Of a DNA stretch of 60,063 nt, positions 23,602 through 33,311 are shown one piece after another. Numbering within the stretch: position 1 is the first letter of the stretch; every line of letters starts with the position of its first letter. Below the pieces are notes generated by a model, which saw only the letters and a list, made by a program, of their open reading frames with translations, was not told the origin of the DNA and did not search any database. Source of the DNA: Paenibacillus gorillae. GTDB lineage: Bacteria; Bacillota; Bacilli; Paenibacillales; Paenibacillaceae. The stretch lies in contig NZ_CBVJ010000143.1 in the NCBI RefSeq assembly GCF_000513275.1, forward strand, positions 1-60,063, written 5' to 3'. The translations under genes and the position numbers were made by a program.

Positions 23602-25578
23602 ATGGCAAAGAAATGGGTCTTGTGCTTCATGGTTGTTTTGATGGCCGCATCCTTGTTGGCAGCCTGCACGAGCAACAATTCAGGAAGCAATGGGAACAAG
23701 GGCAATAACGGTGCCAATGCCGAGCAGTCGCCGTCACCTGCAGCGACCGTTAAGGCGGAAATCGCTCCAGAGGCGCCAATGCTGGCCGAGCTGGTGAAAG
23801 CTGGCACATTGAAGCCGGTTGAAGAGCGTATGCCTGTCAAAGAAGACATTATGATTGAGCCTGTCTTCGAAGAAATCGGCCAATACGGCGGCGAGTGGAA
23901 TTTTCCTTGGAATGGTCCAGACGACAAATGGGGAATCTCCATGGCAACGGAAGAAGCGATGTTCCGCTTCAAGGAAGACGGAACAAGCGTAGAGCCTAAT
24001 GTAGCCAAAGGATATGATGTCAACGCGGATGCGACAGAATACAAAATTTATCTTCGTCAAGGTATGAAATGGTCCGACGGCGTTCCATTTACAGCTGACG
24101 ACGTCATCTTCTACTGGGAGCACATGCTCATCCCGGAGACATTCGGTAAAGCTCTGTACGACTGTTACTACTCCGTAAATCCGGTAACAGGTGAAAAAAC
24201 CCGTGCCGAAATCGTCAAAGTAGATGATTACACGGTTAAAGTTACGTTCAAGGACCCGAGCGTTTTGTTCCTGGAGCGTCTTGCCATCGACAACAAATGG
24301 TTCTTCGCACCGGCTCATTACTACAAAACGATTCTTCCTGAGTTTATCGGCGAAGAAGCAGCTCTTGCGAAAGCGAAAGAGTACGGCTTCGAAGATTTGA
24401 AAAACTTCGGTATCTGGACTGGTTACTACTACTGGCTGTACCCGCAGCGTCCGACTTTGCGCGCTTGGGTTGCCAAAAACGATATGAACAGCGACCGTTT
24501 CATCATGGAACGGAACCCTTACTACTTCAAAACTGATTCCGAAGGCCAACAGCTGCCTTACATGGATCGTATCGTATTGACCAAAATGCAAGACAAGAGC
24601 CACAAGCTGCTTGAGACGATGGCTGGTCATGTAGAAGTTGGCTCGTTTGACTTTACGGATTACACCGTACTGAAGGAAAACGAAGCGAAAGGCAACTACC
24701 GCGTTATTCCTTGGTCGACGCCGAACTGGTCCAGCACAGGCGTGCAGCTGAATCAGACGACAGAAGATCCGAAGCTGCGTGCACTGTTCCAAGACATCCG
24801 CTTCCGTGAAGCGTTGTCGCTTGCGGCGGACCGCAAAGAGATTTCGGAAATCATCACGAACGGTCTCGGCGAAGCAAGCCAAGCGTCGATTCAAAAAGGA
24901 TTGCCGAACTATCAAGAGGGCTGGTCAAATCAATGGACTGCTTATGATACAGACGGCGCTGCCAAGCTGCTTGATGAAATCGGCTTGAAGTGGGATGCTG
25001 CGCATAAATACCGGACGTTTGCTGACGGCTCTGACCTGACGCTGACGATCTACCGCGAAGACCCGTCTGACAATGAGAAATTTATCGAGCTGATCCGCAA
25101 GTATTATGAAGGCGTTGGTCTGAAAACGGATGTTAAAATCGTGGACCAAGGCAGCTTCTTCGACCTGAAATATGCAAATAAAATTCCGGTTACGGTGAAG
25201 ACGGTCAGCGTTCTGAACGTTGCGTTCCGTCCGGACGAGTTGGTTCCGCTTCGCGTGATTACACCGTGGTTCGGCCACTATGGCCTGTACACTTCCTCGC
25301 AAGGCAAAGAAGGCGTGAAGCCTGAAGGCGACGTTGCGAAAATTCTGGAGGATTGGGACAAGCTGAAGGCTGCCAAGACGAAGGAAGAAGTACAGAAGTG
25401 GACTGACGATATCATTAAGCTCCACCAGAAAAACCAATGGGTAATCGGCTACACGGCTCCAACGCCAGGCCTCGTGGTTGCCAGAAACGATGTAAGAAAC
25501 GTGCCTTCGCTCATCGCCAGCGATGAAACTCGTTATATCGGTCATGCGCACCCGGCTCAGTTCTTTATTAAAAAATAA
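23602..25578 (+). CDS. ABC importer substrate-binding lipoprotein (family 5)
   Basis: The 658-residue protein has a lipoprotein signal (LLAAC, Cys22) and a low-complexity Ser/Asn/Gly linker. The SBP family 5 fold follows in normal order (YGGEWNFPW, YKIYLRQGMKWSDGVPFTADD near 155, RFREALSLAADRKEI-like segment near 400). This large subclass, with an EYGG-type opening, is often linked to oligosaccharide rather than peptide uptake in plant-polymer degraders; that is inference. ATG 23602 follows GGGGAGAGA. It heads a five-gene importer under the operator at 23496-23522. Confidence 0.92.
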   Translation: MAKKWVLCFMVVLMAASLLAACTSNNSGSNGNKGNNGANAEQSPSPAATVKAEIAPEAPMLAELVKAGTLKPVEERMPVKEDIMIEPVFEEIGQYGGEWNFPWNGPDDKWGISMATEEAMFRFKEDGTSVEPNVAKGYDVNADATEYKIYLRQGMKWSDGVPFTADDVIFYWEHMLIPETFGKALYDCYYSVNPVTGEKTRAEIVKVDDYTVKVTFKDPSVLFLERLAIDNKWFFAPAHYYKTILPEFIGEEAALAKAKEYGFEDLKNFGIWTGYYYWLYPQRPTLRAWVAKNDMNSDRFIMERNPYYFKTDSEGQQLPYMDRIVLTKMQDKSHKLLETMAGHVEVGSFDFTDYTVLKENEAKGNYRVIPWSTPNWSSTGVQLNQTTEDPKLRALFQDIRFREALSLAADRKEISEIITNGLGEASQASIQKGLPNYQEGWSNQWTAYDTDGAAKLLDEIGLKWDAAHKYRTFADGSDLTLTIYREDPSDNEKFIELIRKYYEGVGLKTDVKIVDQGSFFDLKYANKIPVTVKTVSVLNVAFRPDELVPLRVITPWFGHYGLYTSSQGKEGVKPEGDVAKILEDWDKLKAAKTKEEVQKWTDDIIKLHQKNQWVIGYTAPTPGLVVARNDVRNVPSLIASDETRYIGHAHPAQFFIKK

Positions 25579-25593
25579 GTGATTTGATAAGCG

Positions 25594-25625
25594 GCCGGCC
25601 TTATGGATTTCATCCTCAGGCCGGT
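25594..25625 (+). other. Intergenic hairpin between binding protein and permease
   Basis: CCGGCC and GGCCGG pair across an 18-nt loop with no T-run. Such stems often protect the abundant upstream mRNA; that role is inferred. Confidence 0.4.
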
Positions 25626-25699
25626 ATGATCGCCGCCGCGTGTTATATAATTGCAGCGGCGGTTTCCGCTTGTTTTAAGCCGGGAGGAGTTATCTGCTA

Positions 25700-26698
25700 A
25701 TGCTTCGATATATGCTGCGAAGAACGTTGATCATGGTTCCGGTCACCTTATTCGTATCGATGATCGTATTTATTATTATTCAATTGCCGCCTGGAGACTT
25801 CGTCAGCGGTTATGCAGCCAAGATGGCGACGAGCGGTGAAATTATGGACGAGCAGGCGATGGCGCTGCTTCGTGAATCTTACGGCTTGGACAAGCCGTGG
25901 TATGTGCAGTATTTTACATGGATTATCGGTATTCTTACGGAGGGCGACTTCGGCTATTCGCTTAGCTACAACCGTCCTGTATCGGATATTATCGGGCAGT
26001 ACATGGGCATTACGATTATCGTCTCGCTGGTCTCCATGGTCTTCACTTACGTGGTGGCGATTCCGATCGGTATTTTGAGTGCAGTCAAGCAATATTCATT
26101 CTTTGACTATCTGGCTACCGGGTTCGGATTTCTCGGTATGGCAACGCCTAACTTCCTGCTGGCGATTATTCTCATGTTCATCTCCTTCCAGTGGTGGGGC
26201 GATCCGATGCTTGGCTTATTCTCGGCGGAGTTTACGGATGCGCCTTGGACTGCGGCTAAATGGATGGACCTGTTTAAGCATATGATTATTCCGGTTATCG
26301 TAATCGGAACCTCCAATACATGCGAATTGATTCGTGTCATGCGCGGTCAAATGCTCGACGAGATGACGAAGCCGCATATCTTGACGGCCCGGGCCAAAGG
26401 GCTGCCGGAGTGGCGCATCCTGCTGAAATACTCGGCCAGAGCGGCGATTAATCCGATTGTGAGTACGATCGGCTGGTCACTGACGACAATCTTTACGGGT
26501 TCGACAATTACGGCGATTGTACTTAATCTGCCAACTCAAGGACCGGTTATGCACAAGGCGCTGCTTAGCCAGGATATGTATCTGGCCGGAAGCTGGCTAT
26601 TGCTGATGGCTGTGTTTACGCTGCTCGGCACCTTGATTTCCGATATTTTGCTGGCATGGCTGGATCCGCGGATTCGCATGACACGGAAGGGGACTTAG
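25700..26698 (+). CDS. Opp/Dpp-type ABC permease (B subunit)
   Basis: The 332-residue inner-membrane subunit has six predicted membrane segments. It starts with the standard MLRYMLRRTLIMVPVTLFVS and contains the coupling region around ELIRVMRGQMLDEM...TARAKGLPE, which contacts the ATPase. GGGAGGAG precedes the ATG. It ends 6 bp before the second permease. Confidence 0.95.
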   Translation: MLRYMLRRTLIMVPVTLFVSMIVFIIIQLPPGDFVSGYAAKMATSGEIMDEQAMALLRESYGLDKPWYVQYFTWIIGILTEGDFGYSLSYNRPVSDIIGQYMGITIIVSLVSMVFTYVVAIPIGILSAVKQYSFFDYLATGFGFLGMATPNFLLAIILMFISFQWWGDPMLGLFSAEFTDAPWTAAKWMDLFKHMIIPVIVIGTSNTCELIRVMRGQMLDEMTKPHILTARAKGLPEWRILLKYSARAAINPIVSTIGWSLTTIFTGSTITAIVLNLPTQGPVMHKALLSQDMYLAGSWLLLMAVFTLLGTLISDILLAWLDPRIRMTRKGT

Positions 26699-26704
26699 CG
26701 GTTT

Positions 26705-27934
26705 ATGGTCACACAAGCGAAAGCGCTCATGCAGCGGTTCGTCCAGCGGCGCGCCAAGAAGGGCGCAGGACAGGATTATGCAACGTCCCACTGGAAGCTC
26801 ATGTACCGTGAGCTGAAACGGCATAAGCTGGCTCGAATTAGTCTTTATATTCTTGGATTTTTTTACCTTGTTGCTTTGCTGGGCGGGTTTATCGCACCGC
26901 AAGGACTTGAAAGCTATAGCGGCGAGTATATGAACAGCGCGCCAACCAAGCTGCGTATGATCGATGCCAATGGCAAGTTTCATATTCAGCCATTCGTATA
27001 TGGGCTGAAGTCCGAGCGTGATCCCGAGACGCTGCGCAAACGGTTCGTTGAGGACCCGGAGCAGCTCTTCCCGGTGAAGCTGTTCGTTCACGGATCGAGC
27101 TATTCTTTTCTAGGTCTCTTCAAGACGGATATTCATCTGTTTGGCGTGGATGAGCCGGGCCGGATTTTTCTATTCGGTACGGACAGCATGGGCCGGGATA
27201 TGTTCTCCCGCGTCGTGCTTGGCAGTCAAGTATCGTTGACGCTGCCGCTTGTCGGCGTATCGATCAGCTTCTTGCTGGGGCTGCTTATCGGCGGCATATC
27301 TGGATATGCCGGCGGCAGAGTGGATGCGGTTATTCAGCGATTCATCGATATTGTTCGTTCATTCCCGACGCTGCCGCTCTGGATGGCACTCGCGGCAGCT
27401 ATACCGCCAAGAGTTGGAGTCGTGGAAATGTTCTTCTACATTACGATTATTATGGCATTCATCGAGTGGACCGGGCTTGCCCGTGTCGTCCGAAGTAAAT
27501 TTATTTCTTTGCGTTCTGAGGATTATGTGACAGCGGCGAAGATTGCAGGCGTAAGCGATTTGCGCATCATTTTTGCCCATCTCGTGCCGGGCTTTATCAG
27601 TTATCTGGTCGTAGCGGCAACGCTGGCGATTCCGGGCATGATCATTGGCGAGACGGCGATGAGCTTCCTTGGCCTCGGCATTCGATCACCGGCTACAAGC
27701 TGGGGAGTGCTCATGCAGGAAGCGCAGCAGATTGAGAACGTAGCGCTGTATCCGTGGAAGCTTATTCCTCTTTTATTCGTTATTGTCACGGTACTGGCAT
27801 TTAATTTCCTCGGGGACGGTCTTCGCGACGCAGCGGACCCTTACAGTCATGGCAATGGGGCTAAATCGGCGAAAAGAAAGGGGAAGCGCAAGTGGGTGAG
27901 CTTAAAGTCGAAGAAAAAACAGCTGGAGGCCTAA
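26705..27934 (+). CDS. Opp/Dpp-type ABC permease (C subunit)
   Basis: The 409-residue partner permease has a basic N terminus and one membrane helix (LARISLYILGFFYLVALLGG). An extracellular insert of about 110 residues leads to the family signature GTDSMGRDMFSRVV, then the remaining helices with the coupling motif YVTAAKIAGVSDLRII and terminal FNFLGDGLRDAADP. The insert makes it longer than OppC (about 300), as is common in this subclass. Its end overlaps the next gene by 43 bp. Confidence 0.94.
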   Translation: MVTQAKALMQRFVQRRAKKGAGQDYATSHWKLMYRELKRHKLARISLYILGFFYLVALLGGFIAPQGLESYSGEYMNSAPTKLRMIDANGKFHIQPFVYGLKSERDPETLRKRFVEDPEQLFPVKLFVHGSSYSFLGLFKTDIHLFGVDEPGRIFLFGTDSMGRDMFSRVVLGSQVSLTLPLVGVSISFLLGLLIGGISGYAGGRVDAVIQRFIDIVRSFPTLPLWMALAAAIPPRVGVVEMFFYITIIMAFIEWTGLARVVRSKFISLRSEDYVTAAKIAGVSDLRIIFAHLVPGFISYLVVAATLAIPGMIIGETAMSFLGLGIRSPATSWGVLMQEAQQIENVALYPWKLIPLLFVIVTVLAFNFLGDGLRDAADPYSHGNGAKSAKRKGKRKWVSLKSKKKQLEA

Positions 27935-28974
27935 CGTCATCGGCTGCGCCGGTCGTTGAGGTCAACGGTCTTCGCGTCGGTTTTCGGACGCAAGCCGGTG
28001 TAGTACAGGCAGTAGACGGCATCGATATGAAGATCGGGCCGGGCCGGACGCTGGCTCTCGTAGGCGAATCGGGCTGCGGTAAAAGCGTAACCGGCAAAGC
28101 GCTGCTGGCGCTTCAACCTAAGCATGCTGAGGTAACCGGCGAAATTCTGCTGTCGACTGCGGATACGAAGGGCAAAGGGCGTCTTGATCTGGTGAAGCTG
28201 AAACCAGACAGCAAAGAGATGAGAGCGGTACGCGGCGGTTCTGTATCGATGATTTTCCAAGAGCCGATGACGGCTTTGTCACCCCTCCATACGGTAGGGG
28301 ATCAAATTATGGAGAACGTCCTGCTGCACCGGACGCGCAATCGCAAGGAAGCGAAGCGGATTGCGCTGGATATGATGAAGCGCGTAGGTATCGGCAATGC
28401 CGAGCAGCGGCTGGATCAATATCCGCATGAATTTTCCGGCGGGATGAGGCAGCGGGTTATGATTGCGATGGCTTTGTCATGCAATCCGACGCTGCTCATT
28501 GCTGATGAGCCAACGACCGCGCTGGACGTGACCATTCAGGCGCAAGTGCTGGAATTGATGAGAAAGCTGCAGCGGGAGCTGGGTATGGCGACGTTATTCA
28601 TTACGCATGACCTTGGCGTTGTTGCCGAGACGGCTGATGACGTTGCGGTCATGTACTTGGGACGGATCGTGGAGACGGCGCCGGTAAGGGAGCTGTTCAG
28701 CAATCCGAAGCATCCGTATACGAAAGGACTTATGAAGTCCATTCCAAGAATCGGGAGCCAGACGGGGCGTCTTGCTTCAATTGAAGGGACGGTGCCGCTG
28801 CCGCTCAACCGTCCGCCGATGTGCGGCTTCTATGAGCGCTGCCCGGAGCGGATTGAAGGGGTGTGCAATGCAATGGACGTTCCGGAGACGCAAATCGGTC
28901 CGGATCACCGGGTACGTTGTTTCCTTTACAACGATGAAGGCTCTAAAGCGAAGGAGGCGAAGATGCATGGCTGA
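27892..28974 (+). CDS. Opp/Dpp-type ABC ATPase (D subunit)
   Basis: The 360-residue ATPase has Walker A GESGCGKS near residue 60, signature FSGGMRQRV near 180, Walker B LLIADEPTTALD, and the C-terminal oligopeptide region with a cysteine cluster (MCGFYERCPERIEGVC). In homologues that cluster may bind an iron-sulfur centre. The GTG at 27892 follows AAAGGGGAAG and lies inside the permease gene. It overlaps the next gene by 8 bp. Confidence 0.95.
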   Translation: MGELKVEEKTAGGLTSSAAPVVEVNGLRVGFRTQAGVVQAVDGIDMKIGPGRTLALVGESGCGKSVTGKALLALQPKHAEVTGEILLSTADTKGKGRLDLVKLKPDSKEMRAVRGGSVSMIFQEPMTALSPLHTVGDQIMENVLLHRTRNRKEAKRIALDMMKRVGIGNAEQRLDQYPHEFSGGMRQRVMIAMALSCNPTLLIADEPTTALDVTIQAQVLELMRKLQRELGMATLFITHDLGVVAETADDVAVMYLGRIVETAPVRELFSNPKHPYTKGLMKSIPRIGSQTGRLASIEGTVPLPLNRPPMCGFYERCPERIEGVCNAMDVPETQIGPDHRVRCFLYNDEGSKAKEAKMHG

Positions 28975-29965
28975 ACCGCTGTTGAAAGTAGAAGAGTTGA
29001 CGAAGCTTTATCCGGGCGAGCGTAAAGATTCCCCTGTACAAGCTGTTGGCGGAGTATCGTTTGAAGTGCAGCGCGGTGAAGTGTTCAGTATCGTAGGCGA
29101 ATCGGGCTGCGGCAAAACGACGCTGGGCCGCTGCATTGTACGAGGGCTTGAGGCAAGCTCAGGCAGAGTGCTGTATACGTCAACCGATGGCGGAACGGTT
29201 GATTTTCTCCGCGCGGAAAAGCGTGATTTCAAACGGCTGCGCAAGGATATTCAATTGATTTTCCAAGATCCGTATTCCTCGCTGAATCCGAGAATGACGG
29301 TATTCGATATTATCAGCGAGCCGTTGAAAGCCAATTTCAAGCTGAGCAAGCAAGAGCTGGAGGAGCGGGTAACCGCCATCGCAGAGAAAACCGGACTTAA
29401 CCCGCAATATTTGCGGCGTTATCCACATGCTTTCTCCGGCGGACAGCGCCAGCGGATCGGTATCGCCCGTGCACTCGTGACGGAGCCGCAACTCGTCGTA
29501 TGCGACGAAGCGGTATCGGCGCTCGACGTTTCCATTCAAGCGCAAATTATTAATTTGCTGAAGGATTTGCAGGAGCAGTTGAAGATGACCTACATTTTCA
29601 TCTCTCATGACCTGTCGGTCGTCGAGCATGTGTCCGACCGGGTTGCGGTGATGTACTTGGGACGGATCGTCGAGTTGTCACCCAAGAAGGAATTGTTTGC
29701 GCGGCCGCTTCATCCGTATACGGAGTCGCTGCTTTCCGCGGCACCTGTGCCGGACCCTGACGGCAAACGCGAGCGCATTCTATTGGAGGGCGAAGTGCCG
29801 AATCCGGCCGACCCGCCAACCGGCTGCCACTTCCATCCGCGCTGCCGCTTCCGCACTTCATTATGCGAGACTACGGTGCCGGAGCTTCGCGAGGTTTTAC
29901 CAGGCCGGATGGCGGCTTGTCATTATGGAGAGGAGTTGATGCTCAAAGGAATCGATAAAGGCTAG
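28967..29965 (+). CDS. Opp/Dpp-type ABC ATPase (F subunit)
   Basis: The 332-residue second ATPase pairs with the D subunit. Walker A GESGCGKTT, signature FSGGQRQRIG, Walker B VVCDEAVSALD and the C-terminal PTGCHFHPRCRFRTSLC cysteine motif are present. Walker B reads DEAVSALD rather than the more usual DEPVSALD. The ATG at 28967 follows AAGGAGG; the longer upstream open frame lies inside the D gene and is ignored. It closes the importer operon; no terminator is obvious. Confidence 0.95.
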   Translation: MAEPLLKVEELTKLYPGERKDSPVQAVGGVSFEVQRGEVFSIVGESGCGKTTLGRCIVRGLEASSGRVLYTSTDGGTVDFLRAEKRDFKRLRKDIQLIFQDPYSSLNPRMTVFDIISEPLKANFKLSKQELEERVTAIAEKTGLNPQYLRRYPHAFSGGQRQRIGIARALVTEPQLVVCDEAVSALDVSIQAQIINLLKDLQEQLKMTYIFISHDLSVVEHVSDRVAVMYLGRIVELSPKKELFARPLHPYTESLLSAAPVPDPDGKRERILLEGEVPNPADPPTGCHFHPRCRFRTSLCETTVPELREVLPGRMAACHYGEELMLKGIDKG

Positions 29966-30108
29966 GACAAGTATAAGAGCTCTACGCTCCCGGAGTGCGA
30001 ATACACCACGAGCCCTATAACTTCTGATGCCGGGTGAACGGTAAAACGCTTAGAAACAGCAGCTTGCATTCATTATCGGTTATAACAGGAGAGGGAGTGG
30101 ATTAAATA

Positions 30109-31614
30109 ATGAAGTTGAAATCGGATATGACGAAAAGATGGGCTAGCGTAATGGCGGCTGTCCTCTTTGTCACCTTATTAGCAGCAGTCGGCAGTACAGC
30201 GAAGGTTAGCGCAGCAGGGCCGGTCACCATTTATCGCGACGGCAATTTTTCGGGCGTGTCCCAAGAACTGACCGCGGGCTTCTACAATGTCAACGAGCTT
30301 AAAGCTGTCGTAGGCAATGATCAGATTTCCTCTGTCCGGGTTGCGCCAGGATACCGGGTAACGCTGTATAAGGATTATAACTTCTCCGGCGGTTCCAAGG
30401 TTATCACTGCCGATACCGAATGGCTTGACGATTTCAATGATGAAGTATCCAGCTTAAAGGTTGAAGTCATCGGCGGACCGCATAAGCCGGTCACTGTATA
30501 TGCCAATGCGCCTTACGGCGGGTTGGAGCAGGAGTTTGATGTCGGCAGCTACAACGTAGAAGCGCTCAATGTTGTCGGCAATGATCAAATCTCTGCTATG
30601 CGGGTTGCTCCGGGTTATAAAGTAACGCTGTATAAAAATTCGAATTTCTCCGGCGACTCGAAAGTCTATACATCCGACGCGATTTACCTCGATGGCTTCA
30701 ATGATGCGACCTCCAGCTTGAAGGTCGAGGCGATCTCGCCGCTTGACGCTACTGCCGTTGCCGTTCCGGGCAATGCTTATTCGGAGAGCTCAAAGCGTGA
30801 GCTGCTGCAAACCTTTGCACCGAGAATCTGGTTTGCGCAAGGCGAAGTGTACTTCCCGTCTTCGGTAGAATACACATTCCCCTATGTCGATCGGTACTTA
30901 AATCCAAGCTCCGGCAAATACGAGCTGAAGACGAAAACCGAGTTGAATCCTTACGACAAGAAGCTGCCTTACTTCCAAGGCGATCTGGCGAATGCGCCAA
31001 TCTATTCGTTCTGGGTAGAGAAAGAATATGGCAATGTTGACTTGGTTTACTTCCAGTTCAGCGCTTATGATCTTGGTAAAACCGTTGTTGGTCAGGAGTT
31101 CGGCAACCATGTTGGCGACTTCGAGCGCGTCACTGTCCGGTTGGCCAAATTCGAGCATGAAGGCACGAAGTACCTGAAGCCGGTTCAAGTGTACTACGGT
31201 GCACACTCCTTCGGAACGACTTACAATTGGAATGAAGTCGATAAAATCAGCGGGACGCACCCCGTTGCCTATTCCGCATTTGGCTCACACGGCATGTGGA
31301 AGGATCAAGGCAGTCATGTGTATCAGAACATCGTCGTTGCGCAGTTAACCGACGTTACGAATCAAGGAACGGCATGGGATACGTGGAACCGCGTGCAGGC
31401 GTTTGAATATTTCCCGCTGCAGTCAACAGGAGTTGGCTTAGGCAACCCATGGCCGACTTGGCTGGACAAGGATTATACGAACCCGAATAGCGGTGCGATC
31501 TACCGTTTCGGCAACCCGTCGCAAGGCTCGTTGTTCGGCCAGCCGTTGCTGGCAGGCGGACCTTCCGGCCCGCAAGAAAAAACGTCCCTCACGAGCGACG
31601 TTATACTCGATTAG
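30109..31614 (+). CDS. Secreted beta/gamma-crystallin and Vps62-domain protein
   Basis: The 501-residue protein has a signal peptide ending near residue 36 (VSAAG). Two beta/gamma-crystallin domains follow (about 37-120 and 127-207). Each has two calcium motifs of N/D-N/D-x-x-S-S type: NDQISS (70-75), NDEVSS (110-115), NDQISA (158-163) and NDATSS (198-203). From about 225 the sequence resembles the bacterial Vps62-related domain (FAPRIWFAQGEVYFPSSVEY, HVGDFERVTVRL, YSAFGSHGMWKD). The outer location and calcium binding are inferred. AGGAGAGGGAG precedes the ATG. No cytoplasmic pathway partner is nearby. Confidence 0.8.
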   Translation: MKLKSDMTKRWASVMAAVLFVTLLAAVGSTAKVSAAGPVTIYRDGNFSGVSQELTAGFYNVNELKAVVGNDQISSVRVAPGYRVTLYKDYNFSGGSKVITADTEWLDDFNDEVSSLKVEVIGGPHKPVTVYANAPYGGLEQEFDVGSYNVEALNVVGNDQISAMRVAPGYKVTLYKNSNFSGDSKVYTSDAIYLDGFNDATSSLKVEAISPLDATAVAVPGNAYSESSKRELLQTFAPRIWFAQGEVYFPSSVEYTFPYVDRYLNPSSGKYELKTKTELNPYDKKLPYFQGDLANAPIYSFWVEKEYGNVDLVYFQFSAYDLGKTVVGQEFGNHVGDFERVTVRLAKFEHEGTKYLKPVQVYYGAHSFGTTYNWNEVDKISGTHPVAYSAFGSHGMWKDQGSHVYQNIVVAQLTDVTNQGTAWDTWNRVQAFEYFPLQSTGVGLGNPWPTWLDKDYTNPNSGAIYRFGNPSQGSLFGQPLLAGGPSGPQEKTSLTSDVILD

Positions 31615-31627
31615 CATATAACAGAAG

Positions 31628-31672
31628 AAAGGCTGTCCAAAACGCGGTATGCGCTTGGACAGCCTTTTTCTA
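31628..31672. terminator. Terminator after the crystallin/Vps62 gene
   Basis: AAAGGCTGTCCAA pairs with TTGGACAGCCTTT and is followed by T. The A-rich other flank could also serve the converging gene. Confidence 0.8.
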
Positions 31673-31694
31673 TGATTGATCCGTCTGACTAGAG

Positions 31695-32348
31695 TTAGGT
31701 CTGTCGAGGTGTGGTAGGTTCGAGCAGATTCAGCGCAATGAGTTTGTCGATGACCTGCTTCGCCATTTCGTCCGTCGATTGAAGCCCGTCCAGCAAAATA
31801 TCGCAGTCCGGTGAAACGGCTTCAAACATTTTCAGATAGGAGATACGTCCGCCGCGAAGATATTCCTCCAGAAAATCTTCTACATATTGAACGCGTTCGT
31901 CTAATGGGAGATGGGTGAAATCATGGCGTAAATTTCGCAGCAGCCTGCGGGCTAAGGCAGTGTCTAAGGGAAGCTCGATGCATCCGACAAAATCGGTCAG
32001 ATCCGCCATGCCTATTCGGTTCCTCCCGAACGGCTCTTCGAGAATAATATATTTGGCCGGCTGCAGCTTGCGGTTCCAGGCATCGGTAACCTCGGCCCCG
32101 TAGGCTAGTGCTTTTAAATCGCGAAAGAAGACGGGGCTTTCAATTTGCTGGACATCGACTTCTTTACCGTCCGCAAGATCCTGATAGAGATTAGGAGGAT
32201 ATACCGTCGTATCCTGATAAGCGTCGAAGAAAAAGGTCACCGAATCCGGTATGAGTTCACCTAACCGGGTAACGAGCGTGCTTTTGCCGACAGCGGATGC
32301 CGAGCCGCAGATTGTAATAATAGTGCTTCTTGTTTTAATAAGGGCCAT
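31695..32348 (-). CDS. P-loop kinase-like ATPase (uridine-kinase-like)
   Basis: This 217-residue soluble protein has a P-loop GSASAVGKST (residues 15-24), a DAYQDTT element after it and a lid-like Arg-rich stretch (ARRLLRNLRHDF). The layout resembles uridine/nucleoside or adenylate-type kinases, but I cannot name the substrate. It begins one base after the hydrolase gene ends, so both are co-transcribed on the minus strand. Confidence 0.75.
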   Translation of the reverse strand: MALIKTRSTIITICGSASAVGKSTLVTRLGELIPDSVTFFFDAYQDTTVYPPNLYQDLADGKEVDVQQIESPVFFRDLKALAYGAEVTDAWNRKLQPAKYIILEEPFGRNRIGMADLTDFVGCIELPLDTALARRLLRNLRHDFTHLPLDERVQYVEDFLEEYLRGGRISYLKMFEAVSPDCDILLDGLQSTDEMAKQVIDKLIALNLLEPTTPRQT

Positions 32349-33245
32349 TTAGGTCGGATCTCCTCTCAAGAATAAATCTAGCTTCGAATTCACTTCATCC
32401 GGCTTCTCCAAATTCATCATATGTCCGACGCCGGAGACCATCTCGACCTGCAGGTCGAGCCCCAAGCCATTGGCTCGTGCGAATGCCGAGGGAGCATCGC
32501 TGATCACTTCCTGGTCGCCAAGCAGAAGCAGAACAGGCATCGTTAACCGGTGCAGCTCCTCATCGCTATATACGCTGGGTGCAACTCGCAAGGATAGCGT
32601 TCCATACTTGAAAGCGGCATAGAATTGCTCAGCCAGCAGCTTATTCAGACGATGGCGGGACAGCCATCTGAGGAACAGGTTTACATTCCATTTGACCGGC
32701 AGCGCAGCCATCAGAATAATGCGGTTAATAAAGGCTTTATGCAGCGGTACGAAGGAGGCGGCTGGGCTTAACAGAAACAGCTTCTTCACGCGCTGCGGCG
32801 CATGGCCTGCGTAATTGATGGCCTGAAAGGCCCCGTAGGATATGCCCCCGAGCGTGAAGTCCTTAATTTGCAGAGCGGTCAGCGTCTCCTCCAGCCATTG
32901 CGCACATTGCTCCAGACTGGCAGGGAGGTTGCTCGGCCTGCTGTTATTCAGATCACCGATGAAATCAAGGGCATAGACGCGATGCTGCTCAGCCAGCGTT
33001 GCGATGTTAGGGTGCCAGACCGTTGAACTAAACCCCATTGCGTGCAGCAGCACCAACGGTTCTCCATTCTCAGGACCGCAAGCGACCACATGAGTGTCGC
33101 CAAAGCTCGTCTGTACATAGAAGGTGGAATGCGTGACATCCCACTGGGCAAGACTTTTTGAATAATGATCTTTGTAACGAGTTTCTTTCTGTAAGGTCTT
33201 GAAATGAAGCGGGTTCTCTGATGTGGTCGTGGCGGTCTGCGGCAT
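32349..33245 (-). CDS. Alpha/beta hydrolase
   Basis: The 298-residue enzyme has the oxyanion HAMGFSS loop, nucleophile elbow GGISYGAF (Ser136), the acid strand LLLGDQEVISD and the catalytic His in GVGHMMNLEKP. There is no signal peptide. The ATG at 33245 lies 8 bp from AGGAGGG; a GTG one codon upstream is possible. It is probably an esterase or C-C hydrolase acting on a small cytoplasmic substrate; the partner kinase-like gene gives no firm clue. Confidence 0.88.
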   Translation of the reverse strand: MPQTATTTSENPLHFKTLQKETRYKDHYSKSLAQWDVTHSTFYVQTSFGDTHVVACGPENGEPLVLLHAMGFSSTVWHPNIATLAEQHRVYALDFIGDLNNSRPSNLPASLEQCAQWLEETLTALQIKDFTLGGISYGAFQAINYAGHAPQRVKKLFLLSPAASFVPLHKAFINRIILMAALPVKWNVNLFLRWLSRHRLNKLLAEQFYAAFKYGTLSLRVAPSVYSDEELHRLTMPVLLLLGDQEVISDAPSAFARANGLGLDLQVEMVSGVGHMMNLEKPDEVNSKLDLFLRGDPT

Positions 33246-33311
33246 CACATAATCCCTCCTCGCGGTATTTGGAAGCTTCCGACTGACAGGATGGTGGTCT
33301 GATGATAGTTT

